From: Eriocheir sinensis
Lineage: Eukaryota; Arthropoda; Malacostraca; Decapoda; Varunidae
Length of the DNA stretch: 64,000 nucleotides
Assembly (NCBI RefSeq): GCF_024679095.1
Contig: NW_026111748.1
Span: 152,001-216,000, forward strand
Reading direction: 5' to 3'
Shown: piece after piece, positions 53,596 through 64,000 of the stretch
How the letters are laid out: every line of letters starts with the position of its first letter
How positions within the stretch are numbered: position 1 is the first letter of the stretch
Notes under the pieces: model-generated
The model's input: only the letters and a program-made list of their open reading frames with translations
Database searches by the model: none
Told to the model about the DNA's origin: nothing
Translations under genes and position numbers: made by a program

Positions 53596-53897
53596 AAAAA
53601 GTAGGACAAGAAAACAAAGGGAAGTAGGTAACCGGAAAGCCAGCTGGGTCATAAGGAGACTGCCTACATTAGAGGGCTCGTCTTTGCTGCAGAAGGAAGG
53701 ACTTTGGGCTGTCGTAATGGTGGACTCGGGCTTGGAGGAATTATAGTTGTGATGTAATCAGTGCCACGTTTTGGGGGATATGATTGTAGTTGAACTTTGA
53801 ATTTATAAGTAATTGCAATTGAAACTGGAATTGACTGTTTAGACACATTATACTTGAAATCTGATTACGGTATACAAAACATTTTACTCTGATATAA

Positions 53898-54970
<1,073 letters not shown>

Positions 54971-55077
54971 TCCCCGGCTGCCTGGGATTGAACCCGCGAC
55001 CAGCGTGACGGGAGAGCCACTCCTTACCAAGTCGGCTAAAGAGGTACCCCACTGGCTAAGTGGGTTATGGGAGGCTT
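54971..55077 (-). mobile_element. tRNA-derived SINE
   Basis: Minus-strand box A region 55038-55025 (TAGCCGACTTGGTA) and box B GGGTTCAATCCC (54994-54983). Same family as 20500-20600. Confidence 0.8.
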
Positions 55078-55191
55078 ACTCATCAGGCATAGTCCGCCGA
55101 GTGGCTTAAAACTACCCACATGCTGTCCAGAAGACCACCTATCAACCCGGACTCTAGATTCAAGGATAAAAAATGAGCTCTGGGAGGGCAG

Positions 55192-55350
55192 CATGAGCCA
55201 ATGCAAGATGGCGCCACTATAAACACTCGCCTGCGCCAGAACGGGCTGGGCCGACCATCAGGAGCCACCGGAATGAAGCCTTGGACCGACCATCAGGATC
55301 CACGGAAGAAGCCACCGCTAATAGGCAACAATGTAAAAAAAAAACAAAAA
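55192..55350 (+). mobile_element. GATGGCGCC-type short interspersed repeat, copy 1
   Basis: GCAAGATGGCGCCACTATAA and onward, with a repeated GACCATCAGG module, ending in an A-rich tail. A copy at 55672-55803 shares start and tail. Could be a SINE or the 3' end of a LINE. Confidence 0.7.
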
Positions 55351-55379
55351 CAAGTCGCCGCACTACACAGGCGACTGCA

Positions 55380-55660
55380 CTCGAGTCCAAATACCTGGAT
55401 ATTTTTTCAAGTACAAGTACAGACACTTTGCTTTGTACTGAAGTCCATGTACATGTCATTGTACTTAAGTACAAGTACTTTGTGATATAGTTCCTGTCAC
55501 AGGTTCGTAAAGCAAGAAAGTTTGTAGTTTTCGTATATACACATTAATGACATAATATTACACTACAATATCATAACACTGTACATATTTACCCAACAGT
55601 ATCATCACTAAGTTCACTAGAATCTATATACAGTGTACTTGTTTGTAATTGAATATACTT
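55380..55660. repeat. Palindromic GTACAAGTAC-rich segment
   Basis: Multiple AAGTACAAGTAC/GTACTTAAGTAC motifs around 55405-55480, similar in style to hAT subterminal repeats. No termini identified. Confidence 0.4.
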
Positions 55661-55671
55661 GGGGGGAAGGG

Positions 55672-55803
55672 GGCAGCATGAGCCAAGCAAGATGGCGCCA
55701 CTATAAACACTTGCCCGCATCATAACAGGCTGGGGCTGGCGATCAGGCCCCACCTAGAAAGCATATAGGTGCCATCGACCAATACGTGAAAAAAAAAAAA
55801 AAA
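55672..55803 (+). mobile_element. GATGGCGCC-type short interspersed repeat, copy 2
   Basis: Same start AGCAAGATGGCGCCACTATA and a 15-A tail at about 55787-55801. Confidence 0.7.
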
Positions 55804-55826
55804 TCAAATGGATTTCTTGAATCGTG

Positions 55827-56130
55827 GGTATTATTCTATATTGTCACCACTTTCACACCCACGAATGCCTTGGTGCTCTATGAAGGGACCAATGTCCATA
55901 CAACACATTGCCGTATTGCTTTGCCGTCGGAAATCAATCGTTCTTGTGATATAAAAAAAAGGCATTGGGAGGTGAGCAGTGTTGCCAACGATCCAACGCT
56001 TGGTTAGCGATTAGCCCACGCAAGGTCCATCACGCGTGATTATTATTATTTTTTTTTTTAGAACACACACCTTTCCCCAAAGGGTTTTGTAAAGGTTTGG
56101 GCCGGGTATAGTATTTGGTAAAAGTGCGTG

Positions 56131-56164
<34 letters not shown>

Positions 56165-56629
56165 ATGGTGGACCTGTTCTCACATGTGTGGGCTAATCGC
56201 TAACTAAGTGTACCATCGCTAACCTAGCGTACCATCGCTAACTTAGCGTACCATCGCTAACTTAGCGTACCATCGCTAACCGGATCGTTGGCAACACTGC
56301 TCAACTCCCAATGGCCGCCGCCGCCACCAAAACAAATTAATGCATGTATGTGCCTTTTCACTACCATTACCACTTTTTCCTTACTTTTAAGTTTTTCCGC
56401 CTTCATATTATGGTTAAGGGACATGTATTTCGTCCCTTAAGTATAATATGGATGCGTAATATCATATTTTGGAGGCGCGTAGCGATTCTCAATAATTACC
56501 CTTATATCACAATAATGAGTGATTTCCAATGGCAAAGCAATACGGCAATGTGTTGTATGGACACTGAACCCTTCATAGAGCACCAAGACGTTCGTGGGTG
56601 TGAAAGTGGTGACAATATAGAATAATACC
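55827..56629. mobile_element. Large foldback element with a nested foldback
   Basis: Outer arms 55827-55952 and 56508-56629 are inverted copies (start GGTATTATTCTATATTGTC). Inside, a second inverted pair begins TGAGCAGTGTTGCCAACGAT near 55974 and ends at about 56303, enclosing a (T)n, a (A)n and a 19-bp tandem array. The inner part shares CACATG(C/T)GTGGGCTA and the array unit with 17091-17430. Confidence 0.85.
56208..56281. repeat. 19-bp tandem repeat, diverged relative of 17300-17425
   Basis: About four copies of CGCTAACTTAGCGTACCAT. Confidence 0.9.
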
Positions 56630-56725
56630 GAAGATATTAAGTACGGAACGAGATATCGGCGACTTAATAATAATCTTTACCTAATTGTCATGGTCATAAT
56701 TATGGTTATTATTAAGGTGCACAAC

Positions 56726-57090
56726 AAAGGAGGTTTGTCCTTTAACGTAGATAAGTGCCAGGTCCTTCAAGTTGGAACAAGGAATAAGAAGTTCGATTAC
56801 GAAATGCGCGGCGTTAAACTCAAAAGCGTTCAATGCGTTAAGGACTTGGGGGTCAAAATCGCGTCAAACCTCAAATTCTCACAGCAATGCATCGATGCAG
56901 CAAATAAAGCGAACAGAATGTTGGGCTTCATTAAAAGAAACTTTTTATTCAAGAATAAAGACGTAATACTTCCACTCTACAATAGTTTAGTCAGACCCCA
57001 CTTGGAATATGCAGTACAGTTTTGGTCTCCCCACCATGCAAAGGACATTGCTAAATTTGGAGTTCAGCGTCGGGCAACAAAAATGATCCC
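56726..57090 (+). pseudogene. CR1 family fragment, truncated at both ends
   Basis: SFNVDKCQVLQVGTRNKKFD to VQRRATKMIPDYG matches CR1-A and CR1-B ORF2 closely. It has neither the 5' RT blocks nor the 3' end, and the upstream residues are unrelated. This requires a rearrangement or partial copy rather than simple 5' truncation. Confidence 0.88.
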
Positions 57091-57134
57091 TGACTATGGA
57101 GAAGTGATGGTGAACAGCGGTGGTGGTAAGGTGG

Positions 57135-57254
57135 CTATAGTCTTCCAAATATGTCGAGAGATAGGTGTTGAGACTGTGTGGCAGAGCAGAGGGGAGGAAA
57201 GGACCCGCGGGAGCCTACGCGAGACCGGCCTTGACATATTTGGACGACTATAGT
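57135..57254. repeat. 120-bp segment with 21-bp inverted ends
   Basis: CTATAGTCTTCCAAATATGTC near the left end is the inverse of GACATATTTGGACGACTATAG near the right, with one mismatch. Possibly a small MITE. Confidence 0.6.
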
Positions 57255-57880
57255 GAACGGGTGGAGAGGAGAGGAAAGGGTGGGAGACTGGAGGAGTTAG
57301 GAGTCAGCAGTTACAGAAGTTCTCTCCGTGGAGGCCCGGCGGGTGGAAGGGCTGAGTGGAGGAGTGAGAAGCTGGGGCGGGTTCTCGGAGACATCGTGGG
57401 TAGGACGAGGAGTAGCCAGTGACAGTAATAAAGAAAGACGACTATTTAGAAGGGACACTGAGTGGAAGAGTAGGGCGGAGGGAGAGGCTGTGGTTAGGGT
57501 GGGAAGATTTCATAAGTGGGTAAGAGAAGGAATGGTAAGCGGTGACTAATACAAAAGATTAGAGTGGAAGGGTAAATGACTATGCTGGTGGTAAGTGGAT
57601 AGCGGTCGTAGTGTGTGTGTGTGTGTGTGTGTGTGTGGAGGTACTAGCAGTGGAGGTAGGTGGATAGTAGTAGTAGTAGTAGTATTTTGCAACAATAAAA
57701 AGTGAAGTCCTCGGGTAGACTGCCTTGATTGCACGACACACACACACACACACACACACGTAGTAAAAGTCTCGTTGCCTTCCTTCCCCGCCGAAATTAC
57801 GAAACATATGTGGAGAGAGAGAGAGCATTGGTATCTGTACTATTAACAGTTTACTTTATAACTCCTGACATCCTTCTGAC

Positions 57881-57922
<42 letters not shown>

Positions 57923-58640
57923 GTAGTAGTAGTAGTAGTAGTAGTAACAGCAAAGGGAGTGTGAAGAATAAGGCGAGGAAAACAACCAAAGAGGCGCGAT
58001 AGCCGTATACGAAGAGGAGTGTTAGGAAGAAGAGGACAAGGAAGAGGAGTAAGAGGAAGAGAGGAAGGCGGAAAAATAGAAGAAAAGAAAAAGACCTCCA
58101 GGTGGTCTCCCTTTATTTCCCTCAAAGACGAAAAGAAAGAGAGACAGTTGAGAGAGGAAGGGAGAGAGAGAATGCTAAGAGGAGCCCAAACTACTCTTTG
58201 ATCTAGTCTTCAGGAGCACGATCGAGCCTCCTTCCCGACCCTCTTCCCCCTCCCCAACACTGTTCTCGACTTTCGGGGCCCCTGGGCACTGCTTATTAAG
58301 GGTTATTTCTTGTCTATTTACTGCATAGCTCGCCCTCTCCCTCTTCCTGCACCCCTCCATCCTCTTCTCTGTTCTCTTCCTTTCTCTCGTCCTCTTTGTT
58401 CTCCTCCTCCGGGCATCTCTCGCCCCACTTTTCTCCCCCTTCACCTCTTTAACCCAAGGAGATAATTACAATGGTCTCCTTGCTTTAACCCTTCATCTAT
58501 ACACTTCTCCAACCTTTCCCTTCCTTCCTTCCTTCCTTCCTCCACCACTCGCCCATCTCGCCCATTCTCCTTTCCTCCAGTCTCATTACCTAAATAGTCA
58601 GTGTCTCGCTCTTCTCACGTCAGCCACCTTGCGCGTGAGT
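57255..58640. other. Microsatellite-rich non-coding interval
   Basis: Contains (GT)n 57610-57637, (AGT)n near 57668-57685, (CA)n 57737-57759, (AAT)n 57882-57922 followed by (AGT)n to about 57945, and purine/pyrimidine-rich stretches. No gene recognised. Confidence 0.5.
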
Positions 58641-59622
58641 CATGACGGGAAGGCTTTTCTCTGAGCGCGGCCGTGCACGCCATATATCAGCCAGGCGGGC
58701 TTTTTGAACATCCGGCGCGAAGGGTTAATGAAAATATTGATCTCGTATTCCGAGAAATCAATATTGATACAGAAGGAGCTCGAAACAATTCGGCCAATAA
58801 ATTAGAAATAAAGTTTCCAAGCAGCACCCGATGCAGCGTTGCAATGCTGTGGTCACCTCTTTCAGTATGCTGAGGGGCAGACGTAGGAAGCAGTGGCTGT
58901 CGAGCCAGTGAGGAGAAAGGGAACACTGAAGACAAAGAGAAAGACTTTACCGAACGAACAACGAGGGCACTGCAACGAACGAACAACGAAGGCAGTGCAA
59001 AGTCTGACTTGATCGTCGTCTCTAGGATGATGGCTGGATGATGACAGGAGGCAGCCCGAGGGAAGGTATGTAACTTGACCGACAAATAATTAGTAACATC
59101 GGTATCTGCGCATGCGCGGCTAGAACTCGTGAGTATTTCGCACGTAGACGTGCGAAATAATTATCAACCTGCGAAATTATTATGAATAGCCCAGTTCATA
59201 CTCACACTGTTCTCTTTAGGTTTATAAAGCAACAGTAAGCGTGTAGGGTAATAATAAAGTTTGTGAGATATAAATAAAAGCCTCCTAAAGCAAGATATAT
59301 AATGGTATGTATCTGCTTGTCGCCTCCGTATATTATGCTGCTGAAAGCCCTCATTACATGTATCCCGTATTTGCAAAGCAGCATACACGACGAGTCAACA
59401 TATACCTGCTATGCATAATATAAATTGCGTCAACGCGAAATAAAAAAAAAAAGCGAAATAAAGAAAGGGGAGAAAGGGGCAAGGGGGAAAGAAATAGAGA
59501 AAGCAGATGATTGTGTAGAGGAGGAAGAATGTCGAGAAATTATCAGCAAATACAACTCTGTTATCATCAGTCAGAGAGCTGCCAGATACTCCTTTGTCAT
59601 CACAGACAATGTATGTGTGTAC

Positions 59623-59671
<49 letters not shown>

Positions 59672-59712
59672 GCAAGGAGTGGTGGTGGAGAGAGAGGTGA
59701 GCGAGACGCACC
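58641..59712. other. Unassigned interval with one GA array
   Basis: (GA)n lies at 59630-59668. A short stem (ATATTGATCTCG, inverted with CGAGAAATCAATAT) occurs at 58734-58765. No gene recognised. Confidence 0.3.
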
Positions 59713-59897
59713 GTTGCCAGATTATCGTACTCAGAGCCTCGTATTTACCTATTTCTGAGCCATAGCAATTGCCAAAAGACACCAATAATTAATTATTTTA
59801 CCGATATATATTTATATAGGCAGTTATTGGGGTCGAGGAGGCAGTTTTTGGGTCGGAAATCGGCAAAAATAGGAGGCTGAATACGGCAATCTGGCAA
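59713..59897. mobile_element. GTTGCCAG-type MITE, copy 3
   Basis: 185-bp relative of 9649-9834 and 19082-19262. Ends GTTGCCAGATTATCG and its inverse. Confidence 0.85.
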
Positions 59898-59933
59898 TGT
59901 TGCCGAGACGTGATGGTGTCGGCGCCTCGGTGT

Positions 59934-59935
<2 letters not shown>

Positions 59936-60004
<69 letters not shown>
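59936..60004. repeat. (GA)n array, left flank of CR1-B
   Basis: About 69 bp, ending exactly where the CR1 3' end begins. Confidence 0.95.
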
Positions 60005-60009
<5 letters not shown>

Positions 60010-60117
60010 CATAGAAAATCAGACCCCACAGACCCCATGGTCCAGACTTGGTGGTCTGTCCTTAAACCGAAGTGATTTTACATTAATCAGAAGACTCCAA
60101 AACGTTGCACTTCTACT

Positions 60118-62170
60118 CTAGTTGATATTAAGTTGAAGGAAGTGACGGTCGAGCTTATTTTTGAAGGAGTCAATCGTGTTACACTGGACCACTGATGGTG
60201 GGAGCTTATTCCATTCTCGCACTACAACGTTGGTGAAGAAAAATTTGGTGCAGTCTGAATTTACTTGTCTACATCTGAGTTTTACGCCATTGTTCCTCGT
60301 GCGCAAAGTGTCATCGATCATAAACAATGTTGATCTGTCTACATTCGTGAAACCTTTAAGTATTTTAAAACATTCGATCAATTTTCCTCGGAGGCGACGT
60401 TTCTCAAGAGAGAACATGTTAAGGGTAGAAAGCCTTTCTTCGTAGGATTTGTTGCGCAAGGAAGGGATAATTTTCGTTGCCCGACGCTGAACACCTTCTA
60501 ATTTAGCAATATCCTTTGCATGGTGGGGAGACCAAACTGTACCGCATATTCCAAGTGGGGTCTGACTAAACTGTTGTAGAGCGGGAGTATTACATCTTTA
60601 TTCTTAAATAAAAAGTTTCTTTTAATGAAGCCCAACATTCTGTTCGCTTTATTTGCTGCATCGATGCATTGCTGTGAGAATTTGAGGTTTGACGCTATTT
60701 TGACCCCCAAGTCCTTGACGCATTGAACGCTTTTGAGTTTAACGCCGCGCATTTCGTAATCAAACTTCTTATTCCTCGTTCCAACTTGAAGGACCTGGCA
60801 CTTGTCTACGTTAAAGGGCATCTCCCATCTATCCGACCAAGCTGAAATTTTGTGCAAATCCTCTTGGAGGCTTTGCCTGTCTTCGTCAGTGAGAACCGAG
60901 TTACCAATCTTTGTGTCGTCTGCAAATTTACTAATGCGGTTATTGAGTCCAACATCCACGTCGTTGATGTAAATAATGAAGAGCACTGGGCCAAGAACCG
61001 AGCCCTGAGGGACGCCACTAGTGAAATCCGTCAATCACTACTCTTTGTTGTCTGTTGCTCAACCAATTCGCGATCCATTGGTTTACCTGACCGTCAATAC
61101 CTATTTGCTTTAATTTGTAAAGTAATTTATGATGCGGGACTTTATCAAACGCTTTCTGGAAATCAAGATAGACTACGTCCAGTGATTTGGTTACGTCATA
61201 AACAGTGAAGAGGTCGTTATAAAAGGTTAATAGATTTGATAGGCAGGATCTTTTGTTTCGGAAGCCATGTTGTGAGTCCCCAATTAATGAGTGGCTTTCA
61301 AGGTAACTCACAATTTTGTCTCTAATTATGCCCTCAAGTAGCTTACCTACAACCGAAGTTAGACTAATGGGCCTGTAATTACCTGGTACTTTTTTGTCTC
61401 CTTTCTTAAAAATCGGTGTGACGTTAGCCTTTTTCCAATCTGAAGGGACAATGCCTTGTCGCAAGGACATTATTGAATACGGTTGTGAGGGAGGAGAGTA
61501 TTTCGCACTTTGTTTCTTTCAGCAGAGTTGGATATACTTTATCAGGTCCAGGACTTTTATTTGTTTTAAGTGATTTGAGGGCTTTAAGGACTTCATCGGG
61601 TTTTATTTCAAAGTTAGACAATGCATGCTCGGGATTTACATTAGTACTGGTGTTGGTGGTGGTGGTGGGAGGACTGCTATTATTAAACACCGTGGAAAAG
61701 TAATTATTTAATAGGTTTGCAACGTGTTGGCTGTCAGTCACTAGTGCACCGTCGCTGTTTGTTAAAGGTCCAATTCCACTTCTGATCGCCTTTCTGTTGT
61801 TTATGTAACTGAAGAAGGATTTCGGATTATTTTTACAGTTGGCTGCAATATTTTCTTCATATCTACGCTTTGCCTGATGCACTAATCTTTTTACTCGTCG
61901 CCTTGCATCATTGTAAAGTCTAATGTTTTCGGGCGTGCTTTGGTCTTTCTTTAACCTGTAAGACAATTTTCTCTCCTTGACTGAGTGTTTAATTTCGCTA
62001 TTAAACCAAGGTGGACTTTTATTAGTGTTAATTCGCTTCTCGCACAAGGGGACAAATGTGTCCTGCTGAGTGAGTAGGTGATTTTTAAAGTTTAGCCAGG
62101 CGTCCTCTGCATTGCCGTCATCTGATAGTTGCATATCTATTAGTTTTCGTCGGATTTCTACGAAGTTGGC
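60118..62170 (-). pseudogene. CR1-B ORF2 reverse transcriptase in several frames
   Basis: Segments 61470-61018 (DWKKANVTPIFKKGDKKVPG, RPISLTSVVGKLLEGII, LDFQKAFDKVPHHKL), 61034-60498 (SGVPQGSVLGPVLFIIYIND, catalytic SKFADDTKIGNS) and 60459-60118 (C-terminus, VVREWNKLPPSVV). Frame changes are near 61450, 61025 and 60480-60530. About 10 residues present in CR1-A after VVIDGF are deleted at 61025. Confidence 0.9.
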
Positions 62171-62900
62171 TCTTTTGAAATTGGGCACCTTAACTTTATT
62201 TTCAGTCACCGATGTTTGAGCTCTAATGTCAACGCGCACTAGTTTATGATCGCAGGAACCGAGGTGTTCTCCTACCGTGACATTACTGACTAGGTTATCT
62301 TGGGTCGCTATAACAAGGTCAAGTATGTTATTTTGTCGAGTTGGTTCAGAAACCATTTGGCTTAGATAATTTTCCTCTAGAAATTCGATCATTCTATGGG
62401 ACTCACCTTCTGTACCCGACAGTGTCGCCCAGTCGATATGGGGAGGTTAAAGTCTCCTAGTATCAGTGAGTCGCTGTTATTAAGTGACTGCCTTAAGACG
62501 CTGTACATTTCAAGATCGCCATCAAGTGATTGCCCCGGAGGCCTGTAAGTGACAGATATATTTAAATTGACTTTTGCAATGTTTACTCGCACGCACAAAT
62601 GTTCAACGTTACTGTTTCTTGGTGTTTTGTCAGTAGGTTGCAAGTAGCTTTTGACAAAAGGGCGACACCACCCCCTCTACGGTTTACACGATCATTGTTG
62701 AAGAATCTGTAGCCATCTATGTTGTATTCGGAACTTAAATCAATATTAGTGGTGTCGATAAATGTTTCGGTTATAGCAATTACGTCAAAGTTTTCTGTCA
62801 GAGCAAGACATCGCAGTTCATCAAATTTGTTTCTTAGGCTACGCGCATTGAAACTAAGGACTCTTAGGTTATCTTGAAGCTTGGTAATAGAGGTACTGGA
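62170..62900 (-). pseudogene. CR1-B apurinic-type endonuclease
   Basis: Minus strand: VLSFNARSLRNKFDEL near 62855-62810, DVIAITETFIDTT near 62790-62750, GYRFFNNDRVNRRGGGVALL near 62715-62655, NISVTYRPPG near 62560-62530, LILGDFNLP near 62470-62445, and CDHKLVRVDIRA near 62255-62220. These are the Asn, Glu, Asp and His blocks of the APE endonuclease that nicks target DNA. It is split by frame changes near 62640 and 62390-62440. Confidence 0.88.
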
Positions 62901-62939
62901 GGGTTCAATGTTACGAGTCTGTTGCGGTGTATGGTGTCT

Positions 62940-63100
62940 ATTTACACGGGCGGGATGGAAGGACGTGGCTGAGAGTCGTTTTTTGTTGTTCGGGCGTTAC
63001 GTACGGCGTTGTTGAGGAGCCTTCCGAATCTGGCTGCCCCGATGGGGGACAGGTGTATGCCGTCCCTTTGGAAAAGTTTACTCTGGCCGTAGAAATGGTT

Positions 63101-63102
<2 letters not shown>
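62940..63102 (-). pseudogene. CR1-B ORF1 C-terminal tail, SGNH-like
   Basis: LFQRDGIHLSPIGAARFGRL near 63070-63010 matches the last block (DxxH) of SGNH hydrolases. It is followed by a stop before ORF2. The rest of ORF1 is absent by 5' truncation at the (GA)n border. Confidence 0.75.

Positions 63103-63153
<51 letters not shown>
63103..63153. repeat. (GA)n array, right flank of CR1-B
   Basis: About 50 bp, directly beyond the 5' truncation point. Confidence 0.95.
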
Positions 63154-63156
<3 letters not shown>

Positions 63157-63243
63157 CCTAATTTTAGACACAAGGCGGGAAGAAGGTGGTGCATACTGTA
63201 GCTCATTTTTTGTGATTGGTGGGAACAAGGATGGTGGGAGGAG

Positions 63244-63700
63244 GGCAAAACTTAAGAATAACCACTCCAAACCGATATTCGTAGTAATTTAGCACGTGAA
63301 AGAATTATTATTATAATGCATTTTCGTATACGTTTTACCTTGGGGAGGGGCCAGGGGGGCAAGCCTCTTTAATTATAGAGTTAGGTGGCTTGGATTTTCT
63401 AAGTCCATTGTTATTGTTTCACAACCGCCTCTTTACACAGACTGAGCCTCATACCTGCCTAGCAGTGCACCCTAAAAACTAGTTCCTAAGTCAGTAATAT
63501 CCAAAATGCGCATGGATTATAACGATTTCGGACAAAAAAACGGTCTTTTAAGAGTTTTACGTTATTTTTATTCTCTATATTAAAGCAACTAATGCCACAG
63601 CTATTTGTATTTTCTAATACATTCGTAAAATGTTACTACGCGAGGGTATCAGCGGCGGCACCTATCGGCGGGTTCCTGAAGTCAGTTGTTTTCAAGCCGC
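63244..63700 (-). repeat. Dispersed repeat R1, copy 2
   Basis: Inverted copy of 18306-18750, with a few indels. Confidence 0.9.
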
Positions 63701-64000
63701 TGTCACGGGCAAAATTGACCCTTGGGCAAAATTGAGCCCGGGCATCCACGTGCCTCTGTTATCTTAGCTCAAGCTCGTGTATGTGGGCTTCTTTTCGACT
63801 GATATGGCGTCTAGAGCTAGCATGATCATCATTCTTTATTATGATGACAAAGATCATGTCAAAATTTGCCTCATTAAATAAGAAATTACATAAAGATCGG
63901 CAGCTTTTCCTCGTCGCCAAGACATCCTCCAGCAGCGCTCCGACACCCATGATCGCACATTCATTTTTCTCAGAAAATAGGATACCAATCACATTTACAT
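63701..64000. other. Unassigned interval at the window edge
   Basis: A minus-strand frame (63992-63759) runs off towards the edge without recognisable motif. A short direct repeat GGGCAAAATTGA occurs twice at about 63708-63736. Confidence 0.3.

Larger units (their letters stand above)
60006..63102 (-). mobile_element. CR1-like LINE copy B, nearly full ORF2, inside (GA)n
   Basis: Sense 3' end TTTTCTATGTAAA at 60006. It extends through RT, endonuclease and the tail of an SGNH-type ORF1 to about 63102. (GA)n lies on both sides (59936-60004, 63103-63153). Very similar to CR1-A over the shared 1.5 kb, with the same orientation relative to the GA strand. Confidence 0.9.

Overview
The window looks like a repeat-dominated arthropod genome, most likely a decapod crustacean. 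The reasons are dense (GA)n, (GT)n and (AT)n microsatellites, tRNA-headed SINEs, CR1-like LINEs whose 3' ends carry short TTCTATG-type repeats, hAT, piggyBac and Harbinger DNA transposons, and Ty3/gypsy elements. No bacterial-style genes are present. The species call is inference.

Only one host gene is convincing: a two-exon, minus-strand gene for an NAA80-type N-terminal acetyltransferase. Exon 1 is 15332-15223 and exon 2 is 12960-12390. The intron holds a complete non-autonomous hAT element (13336-14574, with an 8-bp target duplication) and a LINE tail.

Layout. 1-3.0 kb: broken piggyBac transposase. 4.1-5.6 kb: hAT element with an 8-bp duplication, filled with ACCGGTA motifs and trinucleotide repeats. 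6.0-12.0 kb: foldback element, minisatellites, degraded LINE, small MITEs. 12.4-15.35 kb: NAA80. 15.5-22.5 kb: SINEs, a large foldback, dispersed repeats, a THAP-like remnant, a LINE 3' end.

23.1-40.4 kb is a three-layer nest. The outer Ty3/gypsy element (Gypsy-1, minus, 23080-40366, duplication AAGG) has its 5' LTR interrupted by a Jockey/I-type LINE ORF1 piece (28883-40168). That piece is in turn split by an env-bearing Ty3/gypsy element (Gypsy-2, minus, 29373-39130, duplication TTCA) whose two 377-bp LTRs look identical by eye.

41-44 kb: a near-perfect 327-bp palindrome, a CR1 LINE with an intact 493-codon RT frame, and GT/AC hairpin units. 44.5-52.2 kb: a LINE mosaic with a truncated Harbinger element and a PHD-plus-SGNH LINE ORF1 interrupted by an antisense LINE. 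52.9-59.9 kb: SINEs, microsatellites, a second large foldback, small MITEs. 60.0-63.1 kb: a nearly complete CR1 copy flanked on both sides by (GA)n.

The most interesting observation is that both large CR1 copies sit inside (GA)n arrays in the same polarity, and paralogous uninterrupted arrays lie in the same window. This suggests microsatellite-directed insertion. The young env-bearing element with broken frames, and the PHD/SGNH ORF1 architecture, also deserve attention.
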